Shown here piece after piece: positions 44,167 to 51,621 of a stretch of 64,000 nucleotides of DNA. Origin of the DNA: Dyadobacter beijingensis DSM 21582 (GTDB taxonomy: Bacteria; Bacteroidota; Bacteroidia; Cytophagales; Spirosomataceae); contig NZ_KB907789.1 of assembly GCF_000382205.1 (NCBI RefSeq), positions 806,001 to 870,000 of the forward strand, in the 5' to 3' direction. Position numbers and translations under genes: made by a program. The notes beneath the pieces were generated by a model. That model ran no database searches and had not been told where the DNA came from. It was given only the letters and a program-made list of their open reading frames with translations. Each line of letters begins with the position of its first letter. The stretch's first letter is position 1.

Positions 44167-44643
44167 CTATTTGAGATCCGAACCTTTCAACACCTTCGAA
44201 TCCTTCGCATAATCGGCGATGACGTTTTTCAGGTGGGCGTCGAGCTTGTCGTAGCCCGAAACGACCGCCTGTTTGTCGGCATCTATTTCCTTATTGTATT
44301 TCAAAATTCCCGGCGCGTGCTCCTGTATCGCGAGGCGCAGGAAACGGAACTCGGTATTATCGGGGTGGCTGTTGATCTCGTCTTCGAGCAATTGCACACC
44401 CTTTTTGAAGGTCTTGACTTTCCCTCCTACCCCTTTCACAAAACCGGCCTTTTTCATCGTCAGAGCGCCTTTGTAGGCATTCACCTTCGGGGTCGATTTT
44501 TCGGTTTCGAGTTTCGCAAGCACGCGGTCTATGGATTCCTCTTCCCCGCTCGAAAATGCCTTGTAATATGCTCCCTTATCGACCTGCGCACGGGCCGCAA
44601 ACGTCAGCGCACATGCCAGGAAAACCATCAAAAACCGCTTCAT
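44167..44643 (-). CDS. Small exported protein of the resorcinol locus
   Basis: A 158-residue protein with a signal peptide (cleavage after AARAQ, ~20). The mature part is helical, with repeated short helices that look TPR-like (YYKAFSSGEEESIDRVLAKL; KVNAYKGALTMKKAGF; KGVQLLEDEINSHPDNTEFRFLRLAIQE). It is periplasmic. Function unknown; it may guide handling of the lipid product. It lies between the methyltransferase and darA genes. Confidence 0.72.
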   Translation of the reverse strand: MKRFLMVFLACALTFAARAQVDKGAYYKAFSSGEEESIDRVLAKLETEKSTPKVNAYKGALTMKKAGFVKGVGGKVKTFKKGVQLLEDEINSHPDNTEFRFLRLAIQEHAPGILKYNKEIDADKQAVVSGYDKLDAHLKNVIADYAKDSKVLKGSDLK

Positions 44644-44686
44644 AACAATCGATATTTACGCATTCAGTATGTAAAAGGATCGGGCA

Positions 44687-45745
44687 CTACGCCTTTTTCC
44701 TGCATTCCAGAATCGTATGGTAACTGTCGCCGATCAACGGATACGTTTCAACCACCTCGAAACCAGCCTGGCAGACCAGCTCCTTCATCACCCCGATCCG
44801 GTACATTTTGCTATTGCCGTTGGCCATAATTGTAAAATACAAAGATGTAGCCACCAGGCTATAATGTGCAGCAGGATAATTCTGGTTATCAAAAAATGGT
44901 TCCAGAATGAACACCGTCGTGTTTTCCGAAGCCGCCTGAAAGGCATTTTCCAGGATCGCAACGATCTGTTCTTTGGAAAAACAGTCGAGAAACTGGCTCA
45001 TCCAGATCACATCGGCGCCCTGCGGGATTTTTTGCGTCGTATCAAGCAGGTTTATCGCGTGAAAATCGATGCGGTCGAGCAGGCCGCGTTCCGTGGCGTT
45101 GGCTTTCGCGACATTGAGCTGCACCGGCAGATCGAGTATTTTAATCCTCACATCCGGATCGTGGTCACAGCACGCGAAAGACCATTTCCCGGTATTCCCG
45201 CCGATATCGAACAGCGTTTTCGGTTTCTTGGCAAACACGATTTTCAGCGCCTCGGGAAATGCATTGTCGGAATAATAATGGTCGAACTCGAACCAGGAGG
45301 TTTTCGCGGGTTCGGGCAGGATCGAAAGGCCTTCGTAGATAGTCGGCCAGTTGCCGAGCTCTTTCAGGCCCTCGGGTTTGCCGTTTACGATGCTTTCGGT
45401 CATGTGGCTTGCTCCGAGGTAACACACGTCTTTCATGAAATTCATGTTCACGCGGGTCATTTCGTCTTTCAAAAGGAAGAAGCCGATCTTGCTGATTTTG
45501 ACGATATCGTTCTCTATTTCCACCACGCCCAGGATTTCCGCCGCTTCCAGCAAAAGGGTCACGCCGTATTCCGAGACATTCACATTTTCGATAATCCTGG
45601 CAATGCTGACGCCCTTGCGATTTTCACTGATGTACTGTAAAATGCCCAGGTCCCTCAGCGCCACCACCGATTGAAAGTACATCGGGCCAAAGGCTATCTT
45701 CTGTGCTTCATACTTGGCTTCAATAGCCGACAATTCTTTTTTCAT
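44687..45745 (-). CDS. SAM-dependent methyltransferase
   Basis: A 352-residue class I methyltransferase of the O-methyltransferase type. The N-terminal winged-helix dimerisation part (LRDLGILQYISENRKGVSIARIIENVNVSEYGVTLLLEAA) is followed by the SAM-binding motif TLFDIGGNTGKWSFACC (~178) and VILEPFFDNQN-like post-motifs. It may methylate a hydroxyl or ring carbon of the resorcinol or polyene product, as flexirubins are methylated. Its start overlaps the YdcF-like gene stop by 4 bp. Confidence 0.85.
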   Translation of the reverse strand: MKKELSAIEAKYEAQKIAFGPMYFQSVVALRDLGILQYISENRKGVSIARIIENVNVSEYGVTLLLEAAEILGVVEIENDIVKISKIGFFLLKDEMTRVNMNFMKDVCYLGASHMTESIVNGKPEGLKELGNWPTIYEGLSILPEPAKTSWFEFDHYYSDNAFPEALKIVFAKKPKTLFDIGGNTGKWSFACCDHDPDVRIKILDLPVQLNVAKANATERGLLDRIDFHAINLLDTTQKIPQGADVIWMSQFLDCFSKEQIVAILENAFQAASENTTVFILEPFFDNQNYPAAHYSLVATSLYFTIMANGNSKMYRIGVMKELVCQAGFEVVETYPLIGDSYHTILECRKKA

Positions 45746-46482
45746 TGTACGCTTTTATTGTTCCCTGTTTGTTCGGAAGAGGGTATCATCCGGTCCTTGT
45801 ATTTTCTTCTGTATTTAGCTTTTTTCAAATCCTCTTCATGCCAGACGATGTACTTGCCCATCGTACCGCGGAAGCGCTTGAAAAACCCTTCCTTGTCCGA
45901 CAACTTCACAAAACCTTCCTTCACCAACGCGTTGCTATGGTCGGCCTTCGGCTCGTATACGTTGATCGTCTTCACGGTATCGATTACCGTCGGCAGCAGG
46001 CCAATCGGAAGCTCATACTTTTTGATGAACTTCTTCATATAGCTCGTCTGAATAGGATCTGTGGAAAGCGCAATTTTTGAAAACCCGAGGTCTTTTGCAA
46101 GGCGGTAGGAATAATACACGTTTTCCGTGCTGTGCTGGGCCTTTTCTTCGGTAAACAAATGCTCCCGCGGAATGCCGAGCGCCTCGGCGTAGTTGGCCAT
46201 CACACGCGCCTCGATGTAGGGTGTAGCTACGGCGCCTCCGGAAAAAATCACGTTTTTAGTATAACCCTTGGAATAAAGGTAATAGGCCCAATGGATGCGC
46301 AGCTGGTGCACCATGTCCCATTTCTGGCCGTTGTAGGGGAAACCCGGGACGATAATCGCGTCATATGGAGCCTCTTTCGCGCCTTTCGTGAAGGCTTTTG
46401 CCGCCGAACGGTAGAGCATTTTACCGCAACTGGTAAACAGCAGACAGACGATCAGCAGGAAAAACGAGTTGGCTATGCGCAC
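45742..46482 (-). CDS. YdcF/SanA (DUF218) family lipoprotein
   Basis: A 246-residue protein with a lipobox (LLFTSC, Cys19). The DUF218 domain shows YDAIIVPGFPYNG, NVIFSGGAVATPYIEARVMANYAEALGIP and EKAQHSTENVYYS, the usual order in YdcF/ElyC/SanA proteins. The C-terminus is very basic (KKAKYRRKYKDR). Related proteins work on envelope lipid carriers and YdcF binds SAM. Here it is coupled to the methyltransferase by an ATGA overlap. Its exact reaction is unknown. Confidence 0.8.
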   Translation of the reverse strand: MRIANSFFLLIVCLLFTSCGKMLYRSAAKAFTKGAKEAPYDAIIVPGFPYNGQKWDMVHQLRIHWAYYLYSKGYTKNVIFSGGAVATPYIEARVMANYAEALGIPREHLFTEEKAQHSTENVYYSYRLAKDLGFSKIALSTDPIQTSYMKKFIKKYELPIGLLPTVIDTVKTINVYEPKADHSNALVKEGFVKLSDKEGFFKRFRGTMGKYIVWHEEDLKKAKYRRKYKDRMIPSSEQTGNNKSVQ

Positions 46483-46508
46483 GATGATGGGTTAGCGGGT
46501 TTTAAACA

Positions 46509-46556
46509 GTAAGCTGTGAACGTTCACCAAACTCAGGCAAACAGATCACAGCTTAC
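46509..46556 (-). repeat. Inverted repeat between the two cluster genes
   Basis: GTAAGCTGTGA (46509-46519) and TCACAGCTTAC (46546-46556) form an 11-bp perfect inverted repeat with a 26-nt spacer. It is in the 140-bp gap, the widest in the operon, and is followed on the minus strand by TGTTTAAAA. It may be a partial terminator or an mRNA stability element separating the first four genes from the rest. Confidence 0.55.
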
Positions 46557-46622
46557 AAAAGAATGATATATGGTATCGGTAACTAGTCTGAGCTCTAAAA
46601 ATAAGCAATTCTCTTCACTTTA

Positions 46623-47258
46623 CTAAGCTTTGAACGATTTGCTCCATTTCTTGTAGAGGCTCTTGTCGATTTCCTGGTTGATCTTGTAAACGCCCCCGGC
46701 CCAGTAATTGCGGAATCCGAACCCGCCCGCTTTGCCTTCCACTTTCTCCGTATGGATCACCTTTTTCGTAGCAAGGTCGATGAACGTTACCCAGGCGATC
46801 AGCTTCTCGGCACTCTTATTCAGGCTTTCCACCACGTACACGACGCCGATGCCTTCTTTCTCGCTCAATGCATATTTGGCCACCGATTTTTTCACCTGGT
46901 CTTCGGTAATGCTGTATTCGTCGTCGGTAATGTTTTTCTCGACATTCACCGCTTTATTCAGCTTCACCATGTCCTCCACTTTCGACTTGTACTGGTCGTC
47001 TTTCAGGTTGAATGCTTTTTGCAAAGAGAATTTCTTCGGTTCAAGCTCGATAAGGTTGTTCCAGCTTACGATATGCTGATTTTGAATGGCTTGCGCATCC
47101 ATAAAACCTGCTTTACCAATGTATTTGGCCTGCGTAAAATCGAGTCCGAGAAATACGAGCTTCGTCTTGCCGGCCAGGAGGTCGGCCATGGTGTTGTCGG
47201 CCGACGCGATTGTCGCCGCATTGAACAACACGAATGCGATGAGTAATAACTTTTTCAT
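46623..47258 (-). CDS. Exported protein of unknown function (resorcinol locus)
   Basis: A 211-residue periplasmic protein with a signal peptide (LLLIAFVLFNAATIASA). The mature part is lysine-rich with alternating strands: TKLVFLGLDFTQAKYIG at the start and KLIAWVTFIDLATKKVIHTEKVEGKAGGFGFRNYWAGG near the end. I do not recognise a characterised family. It sits 27 bp after another secreted-protein gene and looks like a related, but not clearly homologous, companion. Confidence 0.72.
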   Translation of the reverse strand: MKKLLLIAFVLFNAATIASADNTMADLLAGKTKLVFLGLDFTQAKYIGKAGFMDAQAIQNQHIVSWNNLIELEPKKFSLQKAFNLKDDQYKSKVEDMVKLNKAVNVEKNITDDEYSITEDQVKKSVAKYALSEKEGIGVVYVVESLNKSAEKLIAWVTFIDLATKKVIHTEKVEGKAGGFGFRNYWAGGVYKINQEIDKSLYKKWSKSFKA

Positions 47259-47285
47259 AACGGGAAGTAATTTGGAACGGTTGAT

Positions 47286-47897
47286 TTATTTCAGCTTTTT
47301 CTCGATAAATGCCGCCAGCGACTTTCCTGCTTTGGCATAAGATTCCGCAATGCGGGTGCCTGTATCGAAGTCGAAACCGGCAAACTGGCCGCCCGGCACA
47401 TTCCGCATCGCGATTTCTGCGGCTTTGGATTTGCCGGCCGATTCCACCAGGTCGATTTCGAAGTCAACATACGCATTTTTGCGCATAACGCCCACGTTGA
47501 AGCCCGGCTCGACGAACTTCGTTTTCACGACCAAAGTATACTGCGCATCGGGGCGGTTCTTCACGACCATAATGCCTTTATCCTCCAAACCTTTGTTGAA
47601 CAGCTCTTCAAACTTCGGCTCGTAGCGGTTCTGGCGGTCGTCTACCCAGGCTTTTTTCCAGGTATCACCTTTACCGGCTTCCTTGGCATTGTACTCGGCG
47701 GATTTCTTATCTAAATACTCCTGCTCGGTCGCAAATTTGCCAACCCCGAAGTCGGAATAATCGTAGGTGACATTCACGGTTTTCTGGCCCGCCAGCACGC
47801 TTACATCACCAGAACGGAGATCGACACGCTGCGCAACGGCTGCATCTGCGGCGAGGAACGTAATCGCCATTACAGACGCATAAATAAACTTTTTCAT
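47286..47897 (-). CDS. Exported protein of unknown function (resorcinol locus)
   Basis: A 203-residue protein with a signal peptide (cleavage after AAVAQ, ~22). It has VNVTYDYSDFGVGKFATEQEYLD, then YTLVVKTKFVEPGFNVG and a C-terminal GTRIAESYAKAGKSLAAFI helix. The pattern of a small sandwich with a long helix resembles periplasmic lipid- or ligand-binding factors but gives no firm call. Its gene comes 34 bp after the ligase gene. Confidence 0.72.
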   Translation of the reverse strand: MKKFIYASVMAITFLAADAAVAQRVDLRSGDVSVLAGQKTVNVTYDYSDFGVGKFATEQEYLDKKSAEYNAKEAGKGDTWKKAWVDDRQNRYEPKFEELFNKGLEDKGIMVVKNRPDAQYTLVVKTKFVEPGFNVGVMRKNAYVDFEIDLVESAGKSKAAEIAMRNVPGGQFAGFDFDTGTRIAESYAKAGKSLAAFIEKKLK

Positions 47898-47931
47898 GAC
47901 AGTAATTTTATTTTAAATGGTAACAGAGGCG

Positions 47932-49188
47932 TCAAATATAGATCAATTTTTCAGGTTTGCGTTTCTCCTGTTTGTAGATCCGGAAAGTTAGTTCTTCAGC
48001 GGTTACGAAAGTTAATGCAGGCGAAACGCGGAGCCGCGATTTGAACAAAGAATGCATATTTTCCTTGAATGCGGAGGTCTGCAGCTGCATCGGAAGCACG
48101 ACGGTAATCTCGTCGTTTCCAAACTCGTTTTTAGATACGACTACCTGGTACAAATCGATTTCTTTCACCGCATCCAGCACATCGAACAATGCCGGTGGAA
48201 AAATGGTAGTGCCTTTGAATTTGATCATTTGCTGCTTCCGCCCCACGACCGGTCCCAGGCGCGGGCTCGTACGCCCGCATGCACAGGGCTCGTGGTAAAC
48301 GTGGCACAGGTCGCCGGTTTTGTAGCGCAGCAGCGGCACGCCCTCCACACCCAGCGTAGTGATCACTACTTCGCCCAATTCACCACTTTTGACCGCCTTA
48401 CCTTCGTCGTCCACCACTTCCAGGATCAGCAGATCGGGGTTCAAGTGGCCGCCTTTGCCTTCACTGCATTCCGTAAACGCAGCGCCCATTTCAGTGGACG
48501 CGTAGGTTGAGTACAGTTTGACGTCCCATTGCTCGGTAATGCGCTTGCCGAGTTCGTTGTAGGTAAAATCCGGGTTACGGATCGGCTCCCCGATGCAAAT
48601 GATGGATTTAATGGTCGAGGCGCGAAAATCGATATCGTTCGCGATCGCATAATCGATCAGCCGCGGGATAAATGAAGGGATCGCGATGATCACTGTCGGC
48701 GAAAACCGCTGGATCGACTCCCATTGCAGGAACGGCGCTCCCGGGCCTACGCGGATCATGCCCGCGCCCATCTTGCGCGCGCCCATCCAGTAAGCGAGAC
48801 CGGCCATAAAGCGCCGGTCGATGGTGGTCATGAGCTGGTAAATATCGCTTTCCGTGCCCCCGGCGCATTGAAACGACTGTGCTTCGTTGGTAGCAAGCCT
48901 CTCCACGTCCGCATCAGTCAGATAGAATGCGACCGGATCGCTTAATGTACCGGAAGTCGTCACAAAGTCGGTAATGCGGCTTTTGGGTACGCACAGGAAA
49001 TCGTCATTGTATTGCGCGAGGTCGTCTTTGGTCGTAAATGGCAGCTGCGCGAGGTCGTCCACCGTTTTGATCGCATCGACATTGATATGATGCTCGCGGA
49101 AAATGCGCTTATAGTAATTGGAATAATTGGAAACGTGCAATAAAAGCTGTTGCAGCGCATGTTTCTGGGTTTCAGGATTCATGGCCAT
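47932..49188 (-). CDS. PaaK-like acyl/aryl-acid adenylating ligase
   Basis: A 418-residue phenylacetate-CoA ligase-type enzyme of the ANL superfamily. TTSGTLSDPVAFYLT is the phosphate-binding loop, YSTYASTEMGAAF the adenine motif and LLRYKTGDLCHVYHEPCACGRTSPRLGPVVGR the hinge region, with a Cys pair as in PaaK/F390 synthetases. It would activate a carboxylic acid with ATP, then load it on CoA or directly on the ACP. In flexirubin loci such ligases activate acyl or aryl acids; the substrate here is unknown. The gene is second in the leftward series. Confidence 0.87.
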   Translation of the reverse strand: MAMNPETQKHALQQLLLHVSNYSNYYKRIFREHHINVDAIKTVDDLAQLPFTTKDDLAQYNDDFLCVPKSRITDFVTTSGTLSDPVAFYLTDADVERLATNEAQSFQCAGGTESDIYQLMTTIDRRFMAGLAYWMGARKMGAGMIRVGPGAPFLQWESIQRFSPTVIIAIPSFIPRLIDYAIANDIDFRASTIKSIICIGEPIRNPDFTYNELGKRITEQWDVKLYSTYASTEMGAAFTECSEGKGGHLNPDLLILEVVDDEGKAVKSGELGEVVITTLGVEGVPLLRYKTGDLCHVYHEPCACGRTSPRLGPVVGRKQQMIKFKGTTIFPPALFDVLDAVKEIDLYQVVVSKNEFGNDEITVVLPMQLQTSAFKENMHSLFKSRLRVSPALTFVTAEELTFRIYKQEKRKPEKLIYI

Positions 49189-49219
49189 TAAAAGTTGGTA
49201 TGGAAAAGCGGATAATGCA

Positions 49220-50905
49220 TTAATGTTTGCCTTGTTTGCTTTCGGCTATACGCTCACGGATCGCCTTTTCCTCATTCAGCGACGAAACCTCGTGTTTCAA
49301 CGCCTGTTCAAAATAGCCGACTGCCTTGCCAAAATCACCCTTTTTCTGATGGTACTGCCCCAGGAAGAAGTACGGCAGGTAACTCTGCGCGTTGTTGGCG
49401 ACGAATGCCTGCTCATCCTGCTGCGTCAGCGATAGCGGGGCGTCCAGCATCACATATTTAGTAATTTTCTGCCTCACTGATTTAAATGCCTCAAACTTTT
49501 TATAGTCGGCAGTTTTCAGGAAAGGATCGGGATCGATATCCAGCGAATCGTAAGATGTAAAATTTCCTTTCTGCGCGAATACATTCGCCAGGTCGTATCC
49601 TACAAATTCGCCGAGCTGGTACGGCGGCGCCGAGATCCAGAACTCCTTTTTGGCGGGTTTGAACAAAATCCCGTGGTGGGCAATAAGCTGGTTGAGCAAT
49701 TTCGCATTGCCATAACCGATAAACTCGTCGTCGACGCCCTTCTGATCGCGCAGAATGCCGGCGGCCTGGTCAACGCCCATCGGGTACGATCGCCCCATGA
49801 GCTGCGTCATGCGGTCGAAACGGGCTTTGGAGTCGGTATCACGGATATTATTGATATTCACCGAATCCTGCACGAATGCATCGCTCTGGTAATGGTTCGC
49901 GCACACGACCGCATCCTTGCCCGGATCGTAGATGCCCATTTTTTGCGGCGATTTCTCAATGATAACAGCCTTATCATCGGCCGCCGAGCCGATCAGCAGC
50001 GATTCCGAAACGAACGTCTCGCTTTTCGCCGCGATTTTCCGTGCTTCCTCGATGGTACCAGCATATTGCAGGATCTCCCGTGCCAGAATCGAGATTGGCT
50101 CTTTGGCAGAAAAAGGAATGTCCGATTTCGACGCATTGAGCGTCACGGTAATGCCTTTTTCATTCATACCCGACACCACACCCGTAAGGCCCGCCCACGC
50201 ATAGGAAGCAAATTTATACCCTTTGTCGGGGTTCATGAACACAATCAGCTTGTCTTCCGCGAAAGCGTCGCCCATGTAGAAATCGAAGTTGCGGGCAATG
50301 AGCAGGGTAGAATCTTTGGTGAGCGAATGGTTCACGGCGAATGACGTACAGCCGACCATGTTCAGGTCCGTAAGCGCATGGCCGATGTCGTGTGCGGCGT
50401 GGTAGTTGAGAATGCGGTAATATTTCGGGCCGATGTAATTAAACTGGTCGGAAAACGACTGCGAAACACCCCAGATCTCCTGCTGGTTTTCTTCGGGAAT
50501 GTATTTGTAAATGTCGCGGTTGAACCAGCCGACGAAGCCTTTCAGCACTTGCAGGAAAGCGGCGCTCGGGATCATTTCGCGGATCTGGCCCACGAAATGT
50601 ACTTCCTGCTTTTCCATCAGCTCCTTGGCCAGAATGCCGTAAACGAGCCCGCGCTCGTAGGGCGCGCCTTCGAGGTACATTTCCCAAATGCCGTGCTTAT
50701 TCTTCCGCAGCCAGTTGTTGCCCACGCGGTAGTGGTTCTCCCCTACCTTTTCGCGTTTGTAACTTTCGACAGTTTTAGTACTTTCAACATCCGGCGCCGG
50801 AACCCTGATCCGCCAGAGGAACAACCCGAAGAGTACCCCGAGGATCAGCAGGAAAATGAGGAATACTTTGAGTGCAGAACGCAGGACTTTGTTTTTCGGC
50901 CACAT
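49220..50905 (-). CDS. C45 family autoproteolytic acyltransferase/hydrolase
   Basis: A 561-residue Ntn-hydrolase of the C45 (acyl-CoA:6-aminopenicillanate acyltransferase) family. An N-terminal membrane segment (FLIFLLILGVLFGLFLW) is followed by the C45 core; Cys in NMVGCTSFAVN (~185) is the nucleophile exposed by self-cleavage, and LLIARNFDFYMGD is the second conserved strand. It faces the periplasm. The C-terminus carries a TPR-like stretch (LPYFFLGQYHQKKGDFGKAVGYFEQAL). It could attach or remove an acyl group on the exported product. It is the first gene of the leftward series. Confidence 0.85.
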   Translation of the reverse strand: MWPKNKVLRSALKVFLIFLLILGVLFGLFLWRIRVPAPDVESTKTVESYKREKVGENHYRVGNNWLRKNKHGIWEMYLEGAPYERGLVYGILAKELMEKQEVHFVGQIREMIPSAAFLQVLKGFVGWFNRDIYKYIPEENQQEIWGVSQSFSDQFNYIGPKYYRILNYHAAHDIGHALTDLNMVGCTSFAVNHSLTKDSTLLIARNFDFYMGDAFAEDKLIVFMNPDKGYKFASYAWAGLTGVVSGMNEKGITVTLNASKSDIPFSAKEPISILAREILQYAGTIEEARKIAAKSETFVSESLLIGSAADDKAVIIEKSPQKMGIYDPGKDAVVCANHYQSDAFVQDSVNINNIRDTDSKARFDRMTQLMGRSYPMGVDQAAGILRDQKGVDDEFIGYGNAKLLNQLIAHHGILFKPAKKEFWISAPPYQLGEFVGYDLANVFAQKGNFTSYDSLDIDPDPFLKTADYKKFEAFKSVRQKITKYVMLDAPLSLTQQDEQAFVANNAQSYLPYFFLGQYHQKKGDFGKAVGYFEQALKHEVSSLNEEKAIRERIAESKQGKH

Positions 50906-50948
50906 AAAAATCAGCTGACAGCCGCCGATAATGCGACCGATCAGTTAC

Positions 50949-50956
50949 CAAAATTA
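50949..50956 (-). promoter_or_regulatory. -7 element of the leftward resorcinol-locus operon
   Basis: The minus strand reads TAATTTTG (TAnnTTTG), 43 nt before the C45 ATG, within the 58-bp space shared with the divergent phosphopantetheinyl transferase gene. Confidence 0.55.
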
Positions 50957-50963
50957 ACAATAA

Positions 50964-51590
50964 ATGGGCATCGTTTCTATAAAAACCGTTTCACCGGCAG
51001 CACAACTCGGCCTCTGGCGCATGACTGAATCGTGGGAAGAATTGTTTGAAATGCTTGATCTGCCCGCCACCGACCTGGCCGTACTGGAAAATATCCCCAA
51101 ACCCAACCGCAGGCAGGAATGGCTGGCGTGCAGGGTTTTACTCAAAGAAATGCTCGGGAAAGAGGCCGTGATTGGTTACGATACCGAACGTAAACCGCAT
51201 CTGACCGGCAGCTCAATGGAAATTTCAATGTCGCATTCGGGCGAATATGTGTGTGTGTACCTGCGCGGGGGCGCGTCCGTGGGGGTAGACATTCAGCGGA
51301 TGAAGCCGTCCATTTCCAAGGGTTCGTTTTACTTTTTGAATGAAAAAGAGCAATCCTGGGTCGATTTGGAGAACAATGTACAAATGCACCTGATCTGGTC
51401 GGCTAAGGAATCGGTTTTCAAATATGCCGGCGACGCGGATATCGACCTGAAAAAACATATCACGACAAGTCCGTTTTCAGGCAACCAAAACGGCCGTTTT
51501 GAAGTTAACCTGCAAAAAGGCGCCGTTCAGGAAGTTGTACGAGTTCAATTTGATACATTTGACGAATATGTACTAACCTGGACCATCTGA
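50964..51590 (+). CDS. 4'-phosphopantetheinyl transferase, Sfp type
   Basis: A 208-residue PPTase. It has the Sfp-family motifs: RKPHLTGSSMEISMSHSGEYVCVYL (substrate and CoA binding), VGVDIQRM with the Mg2+-binding Asp, and the WSAKESVFKYAG helix with the catalytic Glu and Lys. It activates carrier proteins by adding phosphopantetheine. Being divergent from the operon with its own ACP, it is the likely activator of that ACP, but it may also serve AcpP. Confidence 0.9.
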   Translation: MGIVSIKTVSPAAQLGLWRMTESWEELFEMLDLPATDLAVLENIPKPNRRQEWLACRVLLKEMLGKEAVIGYDTERKPHLTGSSMEISMSHSGEYVCVYLRGGASVGVDIQRMKPSISKGSFYFLNEKEQSWVDLENNVQMHLIWSAKESVFKYAGDADIDLKKHITTSPFSGNQNGRFEVNLQKGAVQEVVRVQFDTFDEYVLTWTI

Positions 51591-51621
51591 AAAGCCTCCA
51601 TCCCAACCACCTTAACCCGAT

